Positions 1-8,663 of a stretch of 50,540 nt of DNA are shown here, piece by piece (the stretch's first letter is position 1; each line of letters opens with the position of its first letter). The notes below the pieces were generated by a model. That model searched no databases. It worked only from the letters and a program-made list of their open reading frames with translations, and was not told the DNA's origin. Source of the stretch: an uncultured Lachnospiraceae bacterium (GTDB lineage Bacteria; Bacillota; Clostridia; Lachnospirales; Lachnospiraceae); contig CANQVT010000013.1 of NCBI GenBank assembly GCA_947627365.1, forward strand, positions 1 to 50,540, written 5' to 3'. The translations under genes and the position numbers were made by a program.

Positions 1-23
1 AGCAGTTCAGTCATTATATCCAT
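1..23 (-). CDS. Possible 5' end of a gene running out of the window (partial)
   Basis: Reading the minus strand, an ATG at 23 (second in-frame ATG at 14) opens a frame MDIMTELL that leaves the window. It lies directly behind a good promoter (49-77), with a weak GGTGAT ribosome-binding sequence. Too short to identify; the start itself is a guess supported mainly by the promoter. Confidence 0.3.
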
Positions 24-48
24 TATATCACCAGCTTTCTGTGCGTAT

Positions 49-77
49 ATTATATTCAAAATTAGCACAAAAATCAA
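49..77 (-). promoter_or_regulatory. Sigma-A-type promoter, minus strand
   Basis: On the minus strand TTGATT (77-72) is followed after exactly 17 nt by TATAAT (54-49), a near-consensus vegetative promoter. Transcription would start around 42 and drive the partial gene at the left edge. It lies about 70 nt beyond the end of the long biosynthetic operon and so marks the next transcription unit. No convincing terminator with a T-tract was seen between 78 and 148. Confidence 0.55.
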
Positions 78-148
78 TCATTTCATTCTTCTAAAGCAAC
101 AACCCTGTCAGCCGCCATTATTTTATCAATTGCGTGACGAACCTTTTA

Positions 149-727
149 TCATTTGCATATCGTGTAAACCACACCCTTTTTTTCTTCATTTACCCGGAAA
201 CTGACATCCGTGAGATCGGTCTGTGCGAACAGCTCAGGCAGGTCGTCTGAAATTCCCTGCCCTGTGTATTTCAGATAAGCTTCCTTCATCGTCCACAGCC
301 TGGTAAATTCGGCCGCGGGATCCGAAGCGGACAGGATACGGCGTTTTTCCGCTTCGCTGCAGCAATAATCGCACAAGGCGTCGTCTGGAAAAGCCGGGAT
401 TTCCTCTATGTCACACCCCACCTCCTGTTCGTCGATCACGCACAGGACGCCCTGCCTGCAGTGGCTTAAGTTAAAAAAAATGCCGGGGTGGTCTCGCAGA
501 TACGGTTTTCCGTTTTCCCCATAGGAGAACGCCGGATCCTCCCGTATCCCGTATTCCCGGTAAAGCCCTTCCTTTAAAAGCAGATATGCTTTTGCGCAGA
601 GTACCCGGTCTGTCAGGAAGCGGTACTCCATGACCCTTCTCCTTCTCCACGCGGGAAGAAGGAGAAGGTCACGCGTTAACTGTTCTTCACTTACCGATTC
701 CGGTTCCTCAAATAGCAGAATTTTCAT
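149..727 (-). CDS. Sfp-type 4'-phosphopantetheinyl transferase
   Basis: Activates carrier domains by moving the phosphopantetheine arm of CoA onto the conserved serine of NRPS T domains and of the ACP. The 192-residue protein shows the family motifs in order: GENGKPYL (about 69-76), FNLSHC (about 85-90), the Mg/CoA-binding VGCDIEEI (about 103-110) and WTMKEAYLKYTG (about 145-156). It is somewhat shorter than Sfp (about 224 residues), but every core motif is present. It is the last gene of the operon and starts 4 nt after the stop of the peptidase gene, with a weak GGGAAG ribosome binding site, so translational coupling is likely. Its substrates are presumably the five T domains of the NRPS and the small ACP of the same operon. 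Family assignment is firm; the choice of substrate is inferred from context. Confidence 0.95.
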   Translation of the reverse strand: MKILLFEEPESVSEEQLTRDLLLLPAWRRRRVMEYRFLTDRVLCAKAYLLLKEGLYREYGIREDPAFSYGENGKPYLRDHPGIFFNLSHCRQGVLCVIDEQEVGCDIEEIPAFPDDALCDYCCSEAEKRRILSASDPAAEFTRLWTMKEAYLKYTGQGISDDLPELFAQTDLTDVSFRVNEEKKGVVYTICK

Positions 728-731
728 ACTG

Positions 732-2489
732 TTATACTTCCCAGGACATAAACAGGTTCCAATAGCAGATATTGACCACTGCCATCACGCCGAAAAAGAT
801 CACCACCCAGTTATAGATCCTTACTCCTTTTGAGTAGTCCCCTCGGATGTTGCGCACAACGCCGAAGGCCAGAAGTCCCACAAGCAGCAGCGCGATTACG
901 CCGATGGCGATAAACATCCACAGATACGTATTCACCGGCAGGTAGACCGCGGACATGATCCTCAGGTACAGCAGCGGCACCGCAAACGGAAGAAAGCCGG
1001 TAAAGAAGCTCCATAGGGATAACGGTCTGCGCTTCTTCTCCCGTCTGATCAGCACCAGGCCCACCAGGAACGACAGCAGCGCAAATACCAGTCCCGCGGC
1101 AAACAGCGCCAGAAGGCCGGTCTCCGTCAAGGTCTGGAAAGCAGGAACACGGAAATAATCCATGTAGGCGAGCTCCACAGCGGGCCGCGCACTGTCCTCT
1201 GTCAAAGTCCAGTATTCCCTGCTCAAATCCTTGTCAAAGCCCGCAAGCAGCGCGGTGAGCTTGAACGGTCCCTTGCCCACGGTCTTCGCGTTGCGGTAGG
1301 TGCCTTCAGGCTTTTCCACGCCTGCCTGGTAAGCCGTTGCGTCGTATTCCCCGTAGAACAGCGGGAGAATGTTTTCCGTGTACACACTCTCGTTGCCCTG
1401 ATTGCTCATTACCACCGAACCGATGCCGTCCTGAAGGTCCAGCATCAGATAGCTGGAGCAGCCGGAGGTCCTTCCGATGTGACCCACGGTGGGAACGGCG
1501 TAATACACACCCCACAGACCGTGGTAGTTCTTCGCCATTTCCGTGTCTCCAAAGTAGTCCGTAGGAGTATACATCGTCTCCCACGTCTCCGCCTTCAGAA
1601 GCTTGTCGCTGCGCGTCAGCATCGCCTTGGCAAATGTCTCATAGTCGCTGAAGGTGGAATTGCACATGCCCGCCGGATAGAGCGTGATATAAAAATAAGT
1701 GTTCATCAGCCACGCGCCTTCGGGGGAATAGCATCTCAGCTTCTGACGCTGCTCCTGCACCCACTCGTTGTCGGACAGATCCTGACAGATGGCGCTGTGC
1801 TCCATGCCCAGAGGCTCGAAAATATTTTTGTGTACGTACTCGTAATACTGCATCCCGCTGAGCCGCTCCACAATGTACGCGGCAAGCGCGGTGCCCCAGT
1901 TGGAATAGCCGGTCAGTATCCCCGGTTCAAAGATCTGCTCCGGTTTGTGGGCGCTGACAGCCTCCTCCAGTGTGGTGAGGTACCCGCCCTGCGCCATATT
2001 CACGTCCACGCTCTGATCCTGGAAGCCGGCGTTGTGGTTCATCAGGTTGATCATGGTGACCGGCTGGTCATAGTTCAGATTTGTCAGGAAACCGTCCGGA
2101 AGATATTCTCGGATATCGGCGTCCAGATCCAGCTTTCCCTGCTCGTACATCTGCATGACGCAGACCCACGCGATGACCTTGGAACCGGAGCCCCACTCGA
2201 AAACGGTGTCCTCGTCCACCGCGATCCCGTTCTCCTTATCCGCGTATCCATAATAGCCGCGCGCGATATCTTGCGAGGCGTCAAACACGGAATACGCGAG
2301 GCCCACCGTGGTCTGCTCATGCTCCTGAATGTAGTTTTCGATCTCTGTGTTCAGATCCTCGTAGGCGATGCCTGAGGGCAACAGCTGATCCGCCGCGCCC
2401 GCCGTGCTTCCTGGCAGCAGCAACGCCATCGCCAGACACAGACTGCCAAGATACGCTTTTCCTTTTTTGAAATCACCTGTCTTTTTCAT
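732..2489 (-). CDS. Membrane-anchored ClbP-like serine peptidase (beta-lactamase fold, S12)
   Basis: About 585 residues: a signal peptide (hydrophobic stretch about 14-32, cleaved near TAGAA), a beta-lactamase/penicillin-binding fold, then four predicted C-terminal membrane helices (about 455-482, 492-513, 521-546, 561-581). Catalytic motifs are visible: S-x-x-K in GSGSKV (Ser about 101, Lys about 104), YSN (Tyr about 195) and a third motif HIGRTSG. Extracytoplasmic peptidase plus membrane tail is the layout of ClbP, XcnG and ZmaM, which remove an N-acyl-D-Asn cap from exported NRPS products; ClbP has Ser95, Lys98 and Tyr186 and three membrane helices. The NRPS of this operon starts with an acylating condensation domain and an epimerising first module, which fits such a role. 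An upstream ATG at 2507 is possible, but the ATG at 2489 has AAAGG at better spacing. Alternatives are a plain D-Ala carboxypeptidase or an esterase. The prodrug role is inferred. Confidence 0.85.
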   Translation of the reverse strand: MKKTGDFKKGKAYLGSLCLAMALLLPGSTAGAADQLLPSGIAYEDLNTEIENYIQEHEQTTVGLAYSVFDASQDIARGYYGYADKENGIAVDEDTVFEWGSGSKVIAWVCVMQMYEQGKLDLDADIREYLPDGFLTNLNYDQPVTMINLMNHNAGFQDQSVDVNMAQGGYLTTLEEAVSAHKPEQIFEPGILTGYSNWGTALAAYIVERLSGMQYYEYVHKNIFEPLGMEHSAICQDLSDNEWVQEQRQKLRCYSPEGAWLMNTYFYITLYPAGMCNSTFSDYETFAKAMLTRSDKLLKAETWETMYTPTDYFGDTEMAKNYHGLWGVYYAVPTVGHIGRTSGCSSYLMLDLQDGIGSVVMSNQGNESVYTENILPLFYGEYDATAYQAGVEKPEGTYRNAKTVGKGPFKLTALLAGFDKDLSREYWTLTEDSARPAVELAYMDYFRVPAFQTLTETGLLALFAAGLVFALLSFLVGLVLIRREKKRRPLSLWSFFTGFLPFAVPLLYLRIMSAVYLPVNTYLWMFIAIGVIALLLVGLLAFGVVRNIRGDYSKGVRIYNWVVIFFGVMAVVNICYWNLFMSWEV

Positions 2490-2546
2490 TGATTCGCCTT
2501 TCTGCATAAATGGAGTCCGCCGTTACAGTCCACTCCTTCGCTCAGA

Positions 2547-3431
2547 TCACACGGCGAAAAATTTGTATGCCACTTCGTCGATCACTTCCACGCTCTCCTT
2601 TAAATCGAGACGGTAGGCCGGAAACGCGTGCGTCAGTTCCTTCTTTCCCGTATAGTACAACAGCCTGCAGCTTTGACCGTTCTTTTTTAACGCGTCCGCG
2701 TATTTCAAAGTGTACTTCCTTAAGAAGTCCGCGTCGCTCGATACCAGGAGCATCGGAGGAAGGCTGCGCATGACCTCCGGATCCTCCGGGTTCATGTACC
2801 GCATAAATTCTCTGTCAAGGCATTTTTTGCCGTAAATCTGCAGCGGATAGGCCACTCCTATAAGATCCGCCTTCTTCGTGTAGAACATCCCGCTGAAGAA
2901 AGCCATTCTCCGGATCTGCAAGCCGGAGACGGGGCAGCCGATCTTTTCCCGTATCCGCTCTGAATTGTGCATGGCAGCCGTATAGAGCGTCAGGTATGCA
3001 CCCGCGCTCTCCGCGACCGCGTAAACCCTGTTTCTGTCGCCGTCATAGCGGGGAAGCAGCGCTTCCGCCTGCTGGAATCCCGCGCAGATATCCGCGATCT
3101 CCTGACAGGCGTCCGCCTCTGTGAGCAGCCGGTATTCCAGATTGAATACCAGAAAGCCTCTGCGCGCCAGCTCCTGGCAGATGGCGCTCGTCAGCTTCCG
3201 GCTGCCCACATAGAGTCCGCCGCCGTGTACCATGAGAATGACAGGCAGTTTGACCCCCGCGTATTTTTTCGCCCGGTAGATATCCAGGAATAGAGGATTA
3301 TGGCCGCCGCCCGAATACGCGACGTCCAGCTGCGCTTCGATGTCGCTTGCGACCGCCGTTTTTTGGCTGTCGTAATACGACTCCGCTTTTTTCTGCGCGT
3401 TTTTTGAAAAATAGTACAAAATCGTTTTCAT
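2547..3431 (-). CDS. Alpha/beta hydrolase, HSL/acetyl-esterase-like
   Basis: 294-residue cytoplasmic hydrolase of the hormone-sensitive-lipase type. Visible elements: oxyanion motif HGGG in MVHGGGLYVG (about 89-92), nucleophile elbow AESAGA (Ser about 160, with Ala in place of the first Gly of GxSxG), candidate acid Asp in SSDADFL (about 230) and candidate base His in LTHAF (about 268). It starts one nucleotide after the stop of the preceding gene, so the two are probably translated together. It is clearly a paralogue of the N-terminal half of that preceding protein (shared order: ELPVI-type strand, HGGG, EYRL, SAGA, MNPE, LPP). Substrate unknown; trimming or hydrolysis of an acyl or peptide intermediate of the pathway is plausible but unproven. 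Confidence 0.85.
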   Translation of the reverse strand: MKTILYYFSKNAQKKAESYYDSQKTAVASDIEAQLDVAYSGGGHNPLFLDIYRAKKYAGVKLPVILMVHGGGLYVGSRKLTSAICQELARRGFLVFNLEYRLLTEADACQEIADICAGFQQAEALLPRYDGDRNRVYAVAESAGAYLTLYTAAMHNSERIREKIGCPVSGLQIRRMAFFSGMFYTKKADLIGVAYPLQIYGKKCLDREFMRYMNPEDPEVMRSLPPMLLVSSDADFLRKYTLKYADALKKNGQSCRLLYYTGKKELTHAFPAYRLDLKESVEVIDEVAYKFFAV

Positions 3432-3432
3432 A

Positions 3433-5880
3433 TTATTTCTCTACGTAATAGTCAACCGTGCTTACGTCAAACAGGGCCCCCATCACATCCATCAGCAGCT
3501 TGCTCGGTCCCTTATCCGCGGCTCCTTCCGCAGAAGCCCCGGTCTTAGAGACTTCCGCTTTCATTTCCTTTTGCGCCATTATGCCGCCTCTCGTCATGAA
3601 GAGCAGAGAAAGCGCTTTGCTCACACGCTGTATATGCCTGTTCCAGTCCTCAGTCTTCTCCAGACGTTTCTTTCTGGCTTCGTCTGTCTCTCCCAGAGCC
3701 AGATAGGGTCCTGCCGCGTACGGAAGCTGCGGCATGAGCATAGGCAGCGGAAACGGCATAAACGCCGGCGCCGCCGGGCCGTCCCCGTAGGCGACGTTAG
3801 CGACATAATCCCTGGCGTGTGCCTTTTCGGCCTTCACCTCCGCCTTGGCGCCCCTTTCCTCCAGGAACTGTCTGATCTGTGCAAGCTCTTCTTTTGTGAC
3901 TGTCTTATCCTCGATACAGAGCTGATCGATGCTTGCAAAGTTAACCGGTTTTTCTTCCCCGCGCCACTGCTGCACCAGGGAAGCATACGCAAAGAGCGTG
4001 TCCACATGATAGGCTTCCACGGCCCTGCTGTACCTTCCGCTGTACCCCGCCTTGTAGGTCATCAGCACGGAATCGTTGAGCAAAAGCGCCTGATGAAGCT
4101 GTTTCGCCAGGGAATGTGTGTTATACAGATCCAGTGTCAGGCCGACGAACCGACGATGCTTATGTTTCCCGTACCCTTCAAGGGCGATCGCGTTAATCTG
4201 CGCATCGGAGAAGGAAACCGCGGTATATTCCCCGGCATCGTCTTTCTGCGTGTGAAGCGCCATGCTGGTCCTTGTGCAAGGTCTCGCCGCATAGGAAATC
4301 GGCGTCGCCTCATATTTTGCCAACAGCTCCGACATGAACAGCACGCCTTCCACCCTCTTCAGCTGCAGCTCGTTGGCTCTGGCCGCGCGCTTCTCTCTTT
4401 CACTCGCGCAGGGGCCTGCCGCCTCTGTGTGCAGGACGACGATGCTTTTCAGGCCAATCTCTTCTCTTTCTTCGGTCAGCCTGCGCAGCAGCGCGGGCGT
4501 GATCTCATAATCCGTAAGGATCAGATCCGTGAGCTTTTCTTTTTTGATCAGTTCAATCATCTGCCCGGTTTTTTGTACCAACGGGTACGGCAGCATGGAA
4601 ATGAACGCGCCCGTCATATCAAGGGCGTAGAAGCTGCTTGCCGCCTCCGCCGTCATCGCGCCTAAGATACCGACGCGGGCGGCGCCCTTTTCGGACATCC
4701 CCAGCGCGGAGAAGACTTCCGCGTATTTCTTCCACTGGCGCAGCATCTGGCGATAGGTGTATTTTCTGCTGTCTTCCACGATCGCCACCGCGTCCAGCTT
4801 ATCCTTCGATTCTGAATTCATGCCGGACACAGCTTCCCAGAGCCTCTGTTTGGCAAAGCTGCCATCTGCAATCTCCTGCCCGATCTCTTTTGCCCTTTTC
4901 TTCTCTCTGGAGATCGTCTTCTGTCTCGCTTTCGCAAGCGCTGCCTGCTCCTCGAAGAATTTCACCATCTTGTCGTTCGCGTCCTTACTCTGCGGCAGAT
5001 ACGGCCTTGAGAAGTTGAAGGTGTGGAGCAGATCCTGCTCTCCGTAGTAGAGGAGCTTTGTGGTCTTGCCCGCGTTTTTCAGCGCCTTGTGGAACATGAG
5101 CGTATAGTTGTTCAAAAAGTCTCCCCTCGATGTCACCAGGAAGGTAGGCGGAAGGTTGTTGATGATCTCCAGATGCTCCGGGTTCATGTACTGCAGGAAC
5201 TTTTTGTCATCAAACTTATCGCCGTAAAACTGCTCGGCAAGGAGCATTCCCAGAAGATCGTCGCCGTTGGTGTAAAACATTCCGCAGGAAAGTCCCAGCG
5301 CTTTGAAAGTCATTCTGCTGGGTTTATAGCCGATGGCGTCCTGCAGCTTTTTGGATTTTTTCATCGCGGCCGTGTAGATGGCAAGAAAAGCTCCCGCACT
5401 GTCAGCCGTCAGGAAGATCCTGGTCGGATCCACATCGTACTCGACGATTTTTTTGCCGACATAGTCCATTCCGGCGCAGACATCGTCCAGCTGTTCGCAG
5501 ATGGTAGCTCTGGGCGCAAGCCGGTATTCGATCGCAAATACCAGATATCCCCTGGATGCCATCTCCTTGCCCAGCTTAAAGGAGATCTTGCGGTCGCCCG
5601 TCACCAGGCCGCCGCCATGGATACTCACGATCACAGGGAGCTCCTTGCCGTCGTACTCCGGTCCCACCGGTTTGAAAATATCCATCGCCAGAGGAACTCC
5701 GGCGCGGTTGATATAGGGAAAGTTCAGCGATTCCTCTACGTTGGGCGGCACTTCGTCCTCCCCGTAGGGGTTCTTAAGATTGCTCGCCCCGACGCCCTGC
5801 AATACTTCCAGGGCAACGCGAACGCCGATCCTGCGAACGCTTCCCATAACATTTCTCTCGTGTTTCATCTCATGTTGCAT
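3433..5880 (-). CDS. Alpha/beta hydrolase fused to a degenerate adenylation (AMP-binding) domain
   Basis: About 815 residues. Residues about 35-315 form an HSL-type hydrolase with HGGG, nucleophile elbow ADSAGA, acid region SRGDFL and a His in LLHTF. After a basic linker, residues about 330-620 align with the N-terminal part of the adenylation domain of the neighbouring gene (shared TYRQM, KYAEVFSALG, VEGVLFMSELL, YEATPI). The ATP-binding signature HTSGTTKG is however replaced by HTQKDDAGE, and there is no YGxxE, no hinge aspartate and no catalytic lysine, so the adenylation half should be inactive. A Met/Pro-rich patch (MPFPLPMLMPQLPY) follows near residue 690-710. The start was set at the ATG at 5880 behind GAGGAGGGAG; a GTG at 5916 would overlap the previous gene. 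The role may be structural, by pairing with the active paralogue; this is inference. Confidence 0.85.
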   Translation of the reverse strand: MQHEMKHERNVMGSVRRIGVRVALEVLQGVGASNLKNPYGEDEVPPNVEESLNFPYINRAGVPLAMDIFKPVGPEYDGKELPVIVSIHGGGLVTGDRKISFKLGKEMASRGYLVFAIEYRLAPRATICEQLDDVCAGMDYVGKKIVEYDVDPTRIFLTADSAGAFLAIYTAAMKKSKKLQDAIGYKPSRMTFKALGLSCGMFYTNGDDLLGMLLAEQFYGDKFDDKKFLQYMNPEHLEIINNLPPTFLVTSRGDFLNNYTLMFHKALKNAGKTTKLLYYGEQDLLHTFNFSRPYLPQSKDANDKMVKFFEEQAALAKARQKTISREKKRAKEIGQEIADGSFAKQRLWEAVSGMNSESKDKLDAVAIVEDSRKYTYRQMLRQWKKYAEVFSALGMSEKGAARVGILGAMTAEAASSFYALDMTGAFISMLPYPLVQKTGQMIELIKKEKLTDLILTDYEITPALLRRLTEEREEIGLKSIVVLHTEAAGPCASEREKRAARANELQLKRVEGVLFMSELLAKYEATPISYAARPCTRTSMALHTQKDDAGEYTAVSFSDAQINAIALEGYGKHKHRRFVGLTLDLYNTHSLAKQLHQALLLNDSVLMTYKAGYSGRYSRAVEAYHVDTLFAYASLVQQWRGEEKPVNFASIDQLCIEDKTVTKEELAQIRQFLEERGAKAEVKAEKAHARDYVANVAYGDGPAAPAFMPFPLPMLMPQLPYAAGPYLALGETDEARKKRLEKTEDWNRHIQRVSKALSLLFMTRGGIMAQKEMKAEVSKTGASAEGAADKGPSKLLMDVMGALFDVSTVDYYVEK

Positions 5881-5912
5881 CTCGTCTCCCTCCTCTCGTT
5901 TCCCCGCAGTCC

Positions 5913-8582
5913 TCACTGACTCACCGGCGGAGTAAACAGCGGCATATACGGTACCTGCGGCATCTGCGGCATGTACGGCATCTGCGGCTGCGCGCCTGTC
6001 TGCTGCGGCATATACGGTGCCTGCGGCATCTGAGCCTGCGTGCCCGTCTGCTGCGGTGCGTATTGCATCTGCGGCATGTTCTGCATCAGCTGCATCTGCT
6101 GCATAGAGATATAATTCATCATCTGCGTCAGGCTGTTCATGATCTGCATACTCATAGCCTGCGCCATATTGAAGAACTGCATCATCATCTCAACCGGCTG
6201 CTGGTACAGTCTCTGCTGTCCTTTTGCAAATACCTCCAGCATGATCTTGGAATTTGCGATTCTTCCGGCAGCGTTCAGCACCGTCTCATCCGCTGTGGTG
6301 CTCTTTACGCTCTCCACGATCTGGGAAAGCTCATCCGGGATCGCGCCGTTTCCGACAGAATTCGACTCGTCGGCGTCGTACTCGAAGAGAATATCCTTAA
6401 GCACGCCGTTCCACTTTACCGGACGGATCACGTATCTGGCTCCTGTGACGCCGCCCTCTGTGATCTTATAGATGTCTACCTTGCCGTTTGCGTTGTGCGG
6501 GATCTGATCTACCATCACGCACTGCACCGGAAGATTGGTCTCTTCCGCCTTTCCGTTTTTGATAAAGACGTTCACCAGCGCGTCTTTTACGATCGCTATC
6601 GGCTCTTTGCCCTGATTAGCCGCTGTCTGCACATAGAGCACCGGCACTGTGTCGTGGGTCATGATCTTGTCGAACCACGGAACTACCGCGCACGCCTCGA
6701 TGCCCGGCTCCGCAGCCACCTGCGATTCCACCAGACCGGCGTTGAACTTGATTCCCTCATTGTTCACAAAGAAACGGTTCGCGCGGCCCTGCCATCTGAG
6801 GCTGCCGTCCTTGTTGACGCCGACTACATCGTTTGTACAGATATAGGGAATGCCGTCGATCATCTCCGGCTCGAAGAAGGATTCGTCGCCGATCTTTCCT
6901 TCGCTGATCGAATCGGAGCTGATATACAGAACGCCTGTGTGTTTGTCCTTGACGGAATAGAATTTTTCCTCGTTTTCATCGAAGATCTTGATCTTCACCC
7001 CGGGCAGCGGAAGCCCGATGGAATCGTCCTCCACCTCGTCCGTCTGGATGATGCAGGCGCCGCCTGTCTCGGACATGCCGTAGCCGTTGATAAAGGCCGC
7101 GTTTCCTCCTCTCGCCTTCACGATCTCGTCATAGTGCTTCCTCGCCTCGGCCGACAGATAGGAGCCGCCGAAGACGATCAGTTTTACAGACGAGAAATCC
7201 GGCAGGCATTCCGGCGGCATCTTCGCCCAGATCTCAAAATAGAACGGCGTGATGAAGAGAATATTCACCTTGTAGTGCTCGATTGCCTTCAGGGCAAAGG
7301 GATTGCTCGTCGCCATCGGCGGAATGAGCACGCTGCACCCGAAGGCGAGCGGCGCGTGGAGCTGATCTGCAAGCCCGTACACGGATGTCGCCACCATGAA
7401 ACACATGGATACCGCCCCGTTTTCAAACTGTTTAGCCTTTCCGCTCTTGATCAGGCTTTCCGCCGCCGCGTTTAACGCGATATCAGACAGCGGCGCCGGT
7501 TTGCTGATGCCCTTGGTCGTGCCGGAGGTATGGAGGATAAACGCGTCTTTTTCAAATACATCCGGACCGTATTTGATCGGCGTCGCCTCATACTCATTCA
7601 GTAGATCGTCCATGAACAGAGCACCCTGCACCTTCTTAAGCTGTGCGTAATTGTTGTTGCTCATCTGGATGAGCTCCGGCTCCATGTTCTCGTTTTCCAG
7701 CGAAACTCGTGCTACGATGATGTTGCGGAGTCCAAGCTTCGTTCTTTTCCTGAGAATGCTTACCAGCAGTTTGCTGTTGACCACCAGGTCGTTGATAAAC
7801 AGATCTGTGATCTTTTCTGTCTCGATCACTTTTTCAAGCGGATATTTGTCGGATATCGTGTACGGCGACAACCCCGCGATGGATGCGCCGGTCATGTTCG
7901 CCGCGTAGATCGCGAACGAAGATTCGGCCGAGGTGCAGTCGAAAACAGCCAGGCGGGAGTGGTTCTCCGCCGTAATGTTCAAGGCGGAAAATACTTCCGC
8001 GTACTTCTCCCAGGTGCGGAACATCTGGCGATAGGTATAGGTTCTATCCATGGAAATAAGAGCGACCCTGTCTAATCTCTCGTCGCTTGCGGAATTTTTC
8101 TCCACGATATATTTCCAGCTCTTCATGCGGATCGCTTCCGCATCCAGTTCATTTTTCTCCTTTGCCCGCCCCGCGGCTGCGCGTGTTCGCTTCGCGCCGG
8201 CGTTTGCCTTTCCTCTGGCCGTTCTTCCGGCGGCCTTCGCTGTCGCTGGCTTCGTTGACGCCGGCTTCGCGGTCGCTTTTCTTCTGCCGCGCCTCCTGGG
8301 TTCCTCCTGCACTACTTCCGCCACGGTTTTCTGTGTCTGATCCTGTGCTGCTTCCGCCACGGTTTCCTGCGTCTGAGCCTGCACTTCCTCCGCCTGAGCC
8401 TGCACTTCCTCCACCTGAGCCTGCACTTCTTCCGGTACCGGAGCGCCTTCTGCGCTCTCCTGCGCGGACGCGTCGCTTACAATCTCCTGTGCCGCGGCAT
8501 CGCCCGCAGTCCCCCGGATCTCGTTCTCGCCCGCGATTTCCTGCATCGCGCCGTCATTCGTGTTTTCATTGATCGGACTCAT
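5913..8582 (-). CDS. Adenylate-forming enzyme with charged N-terminal and Met/Gln/Pro-rich C-terminal tails
   Basis: 889 residues, an ANL-superfamily acyl/aryl acid ligase. Residues about 30-95 are an Ala/Glu/Gln/Val-rich segment with short VQAQ-type repeats; 95-143 are Lys/Arg/Ala-rich and histone-H1-like. About 150-690 is the adenylation domain, with HTSGTTKG, NGYGMSETG, CTNDVVG, WQGRANRF and C-terminal NANGKVDIYK carrying the catalytic lysine, so it looks active. The last 100 residues contain 20 methionines by my count and end in MPQMPY-like units also found in the repeat protein encoded just upstream in the operon. Both tails are expected to be disordered. The start is firm: ATG preceded by GAGGAGAACACT. 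It could activate a fatty, aryl or amino acid for the NRPS product. There is no carrier domain of its own. Substrate and tail function are unknown. Confidence 0.85.
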   Translation of the reverse strand: MSPINENTNDGAMQEIAGENEIRGTAGDAAAQEIVSDASAQESAEGAPVPEEVQAQVEEVQAQAEEVQAQTQETVAEAAQDQTQKTVAEVVQEEPRRRGRRKATAKPASTKPATAKAAGRTARGKANAGAKRTRAAAGRAKEKNELDAEAIRMKSWKYIVEKNSASDERLDRVALISMDRTYTYRQMFRTWEKYAEVFSALNITAENHSRLAVFDCTSAESSFAIYAANMTGASIAGLSPYTISDKYPLEKVIETEKITDLFINDLVVNSKLLVSILRKRTKLGLRNIIVARVSLENENMEPELIQMSNNNYAQLKKVQGALFMDDLLNEYEATPIKYGPDVFEKDAFILHTSGTTKGISKPAPLSDIALNAAAESLIKSGKAKQFENGAVSMCFMVATSVYGLADQLHAPLAFGCSVLIPPMATSNPFALKAIEHYKVNILFITPFYFEIWAKMPPECLPDFSSVKLIVFGGSYLSAEARKHYDEIVKARGGNAAFINGYGMSETGGACIIQTDEVEDDSIGLPLPGVKIKIFDENEEKFYSVKDKHTGVLYISSDSISEGKIGDESFFEPEMIDGIPYICTNDVVGVNKDGSLRWQGRANRFFVNNEGIKFNAGLVESQVAAEPGIEACAVVPWFDKIMTHDTVPVLYVQTAANQGKEPIAIVKDALVNVFIKNGKAEETNLPVQCVMVDQIPHNANGKVDIYKITEGGVTGARYVIRPVKWNGVLKDILFEYDADESNSVGNGAIPDELSQIVESVKSTTADETVLNAAGRIANSKIMLEVFAKGQQRLYQQPVEMMMQFFNMAQAMSMQIMNSLTQMMNYISMQQMQLMQNMPQMQYAPQQTGTQAQMPQAPYMPQQTGAQPQMPYMPQMPQVPYMPLFTPPVSQ

Positions 8583-8625
8583 AGTGTTCTCCTCTCTTTT
8601 ATGTTCTGTTTACGTTTCATACCGG

Positions 8626-8648
8626 CAGGCGCCAAGATGCGGCGCCCG
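8626..8648 (-). other. Intercistronic stem-loop
   Basis: Between the repeat-protein gene and the ligase gene lies an inverted repeat with 8-bp arms (one G-U pair) and a 7-nt loop. No T-tract follows, so it does not look like a terminator. A hairpin just downstream of a short gene inside a long operon could protect its message from 3' decay and raise its yield; this role is inferred. Confidence 0.4.
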
Positions 8649-8663
8649 CGTTCTTTTCATGTA

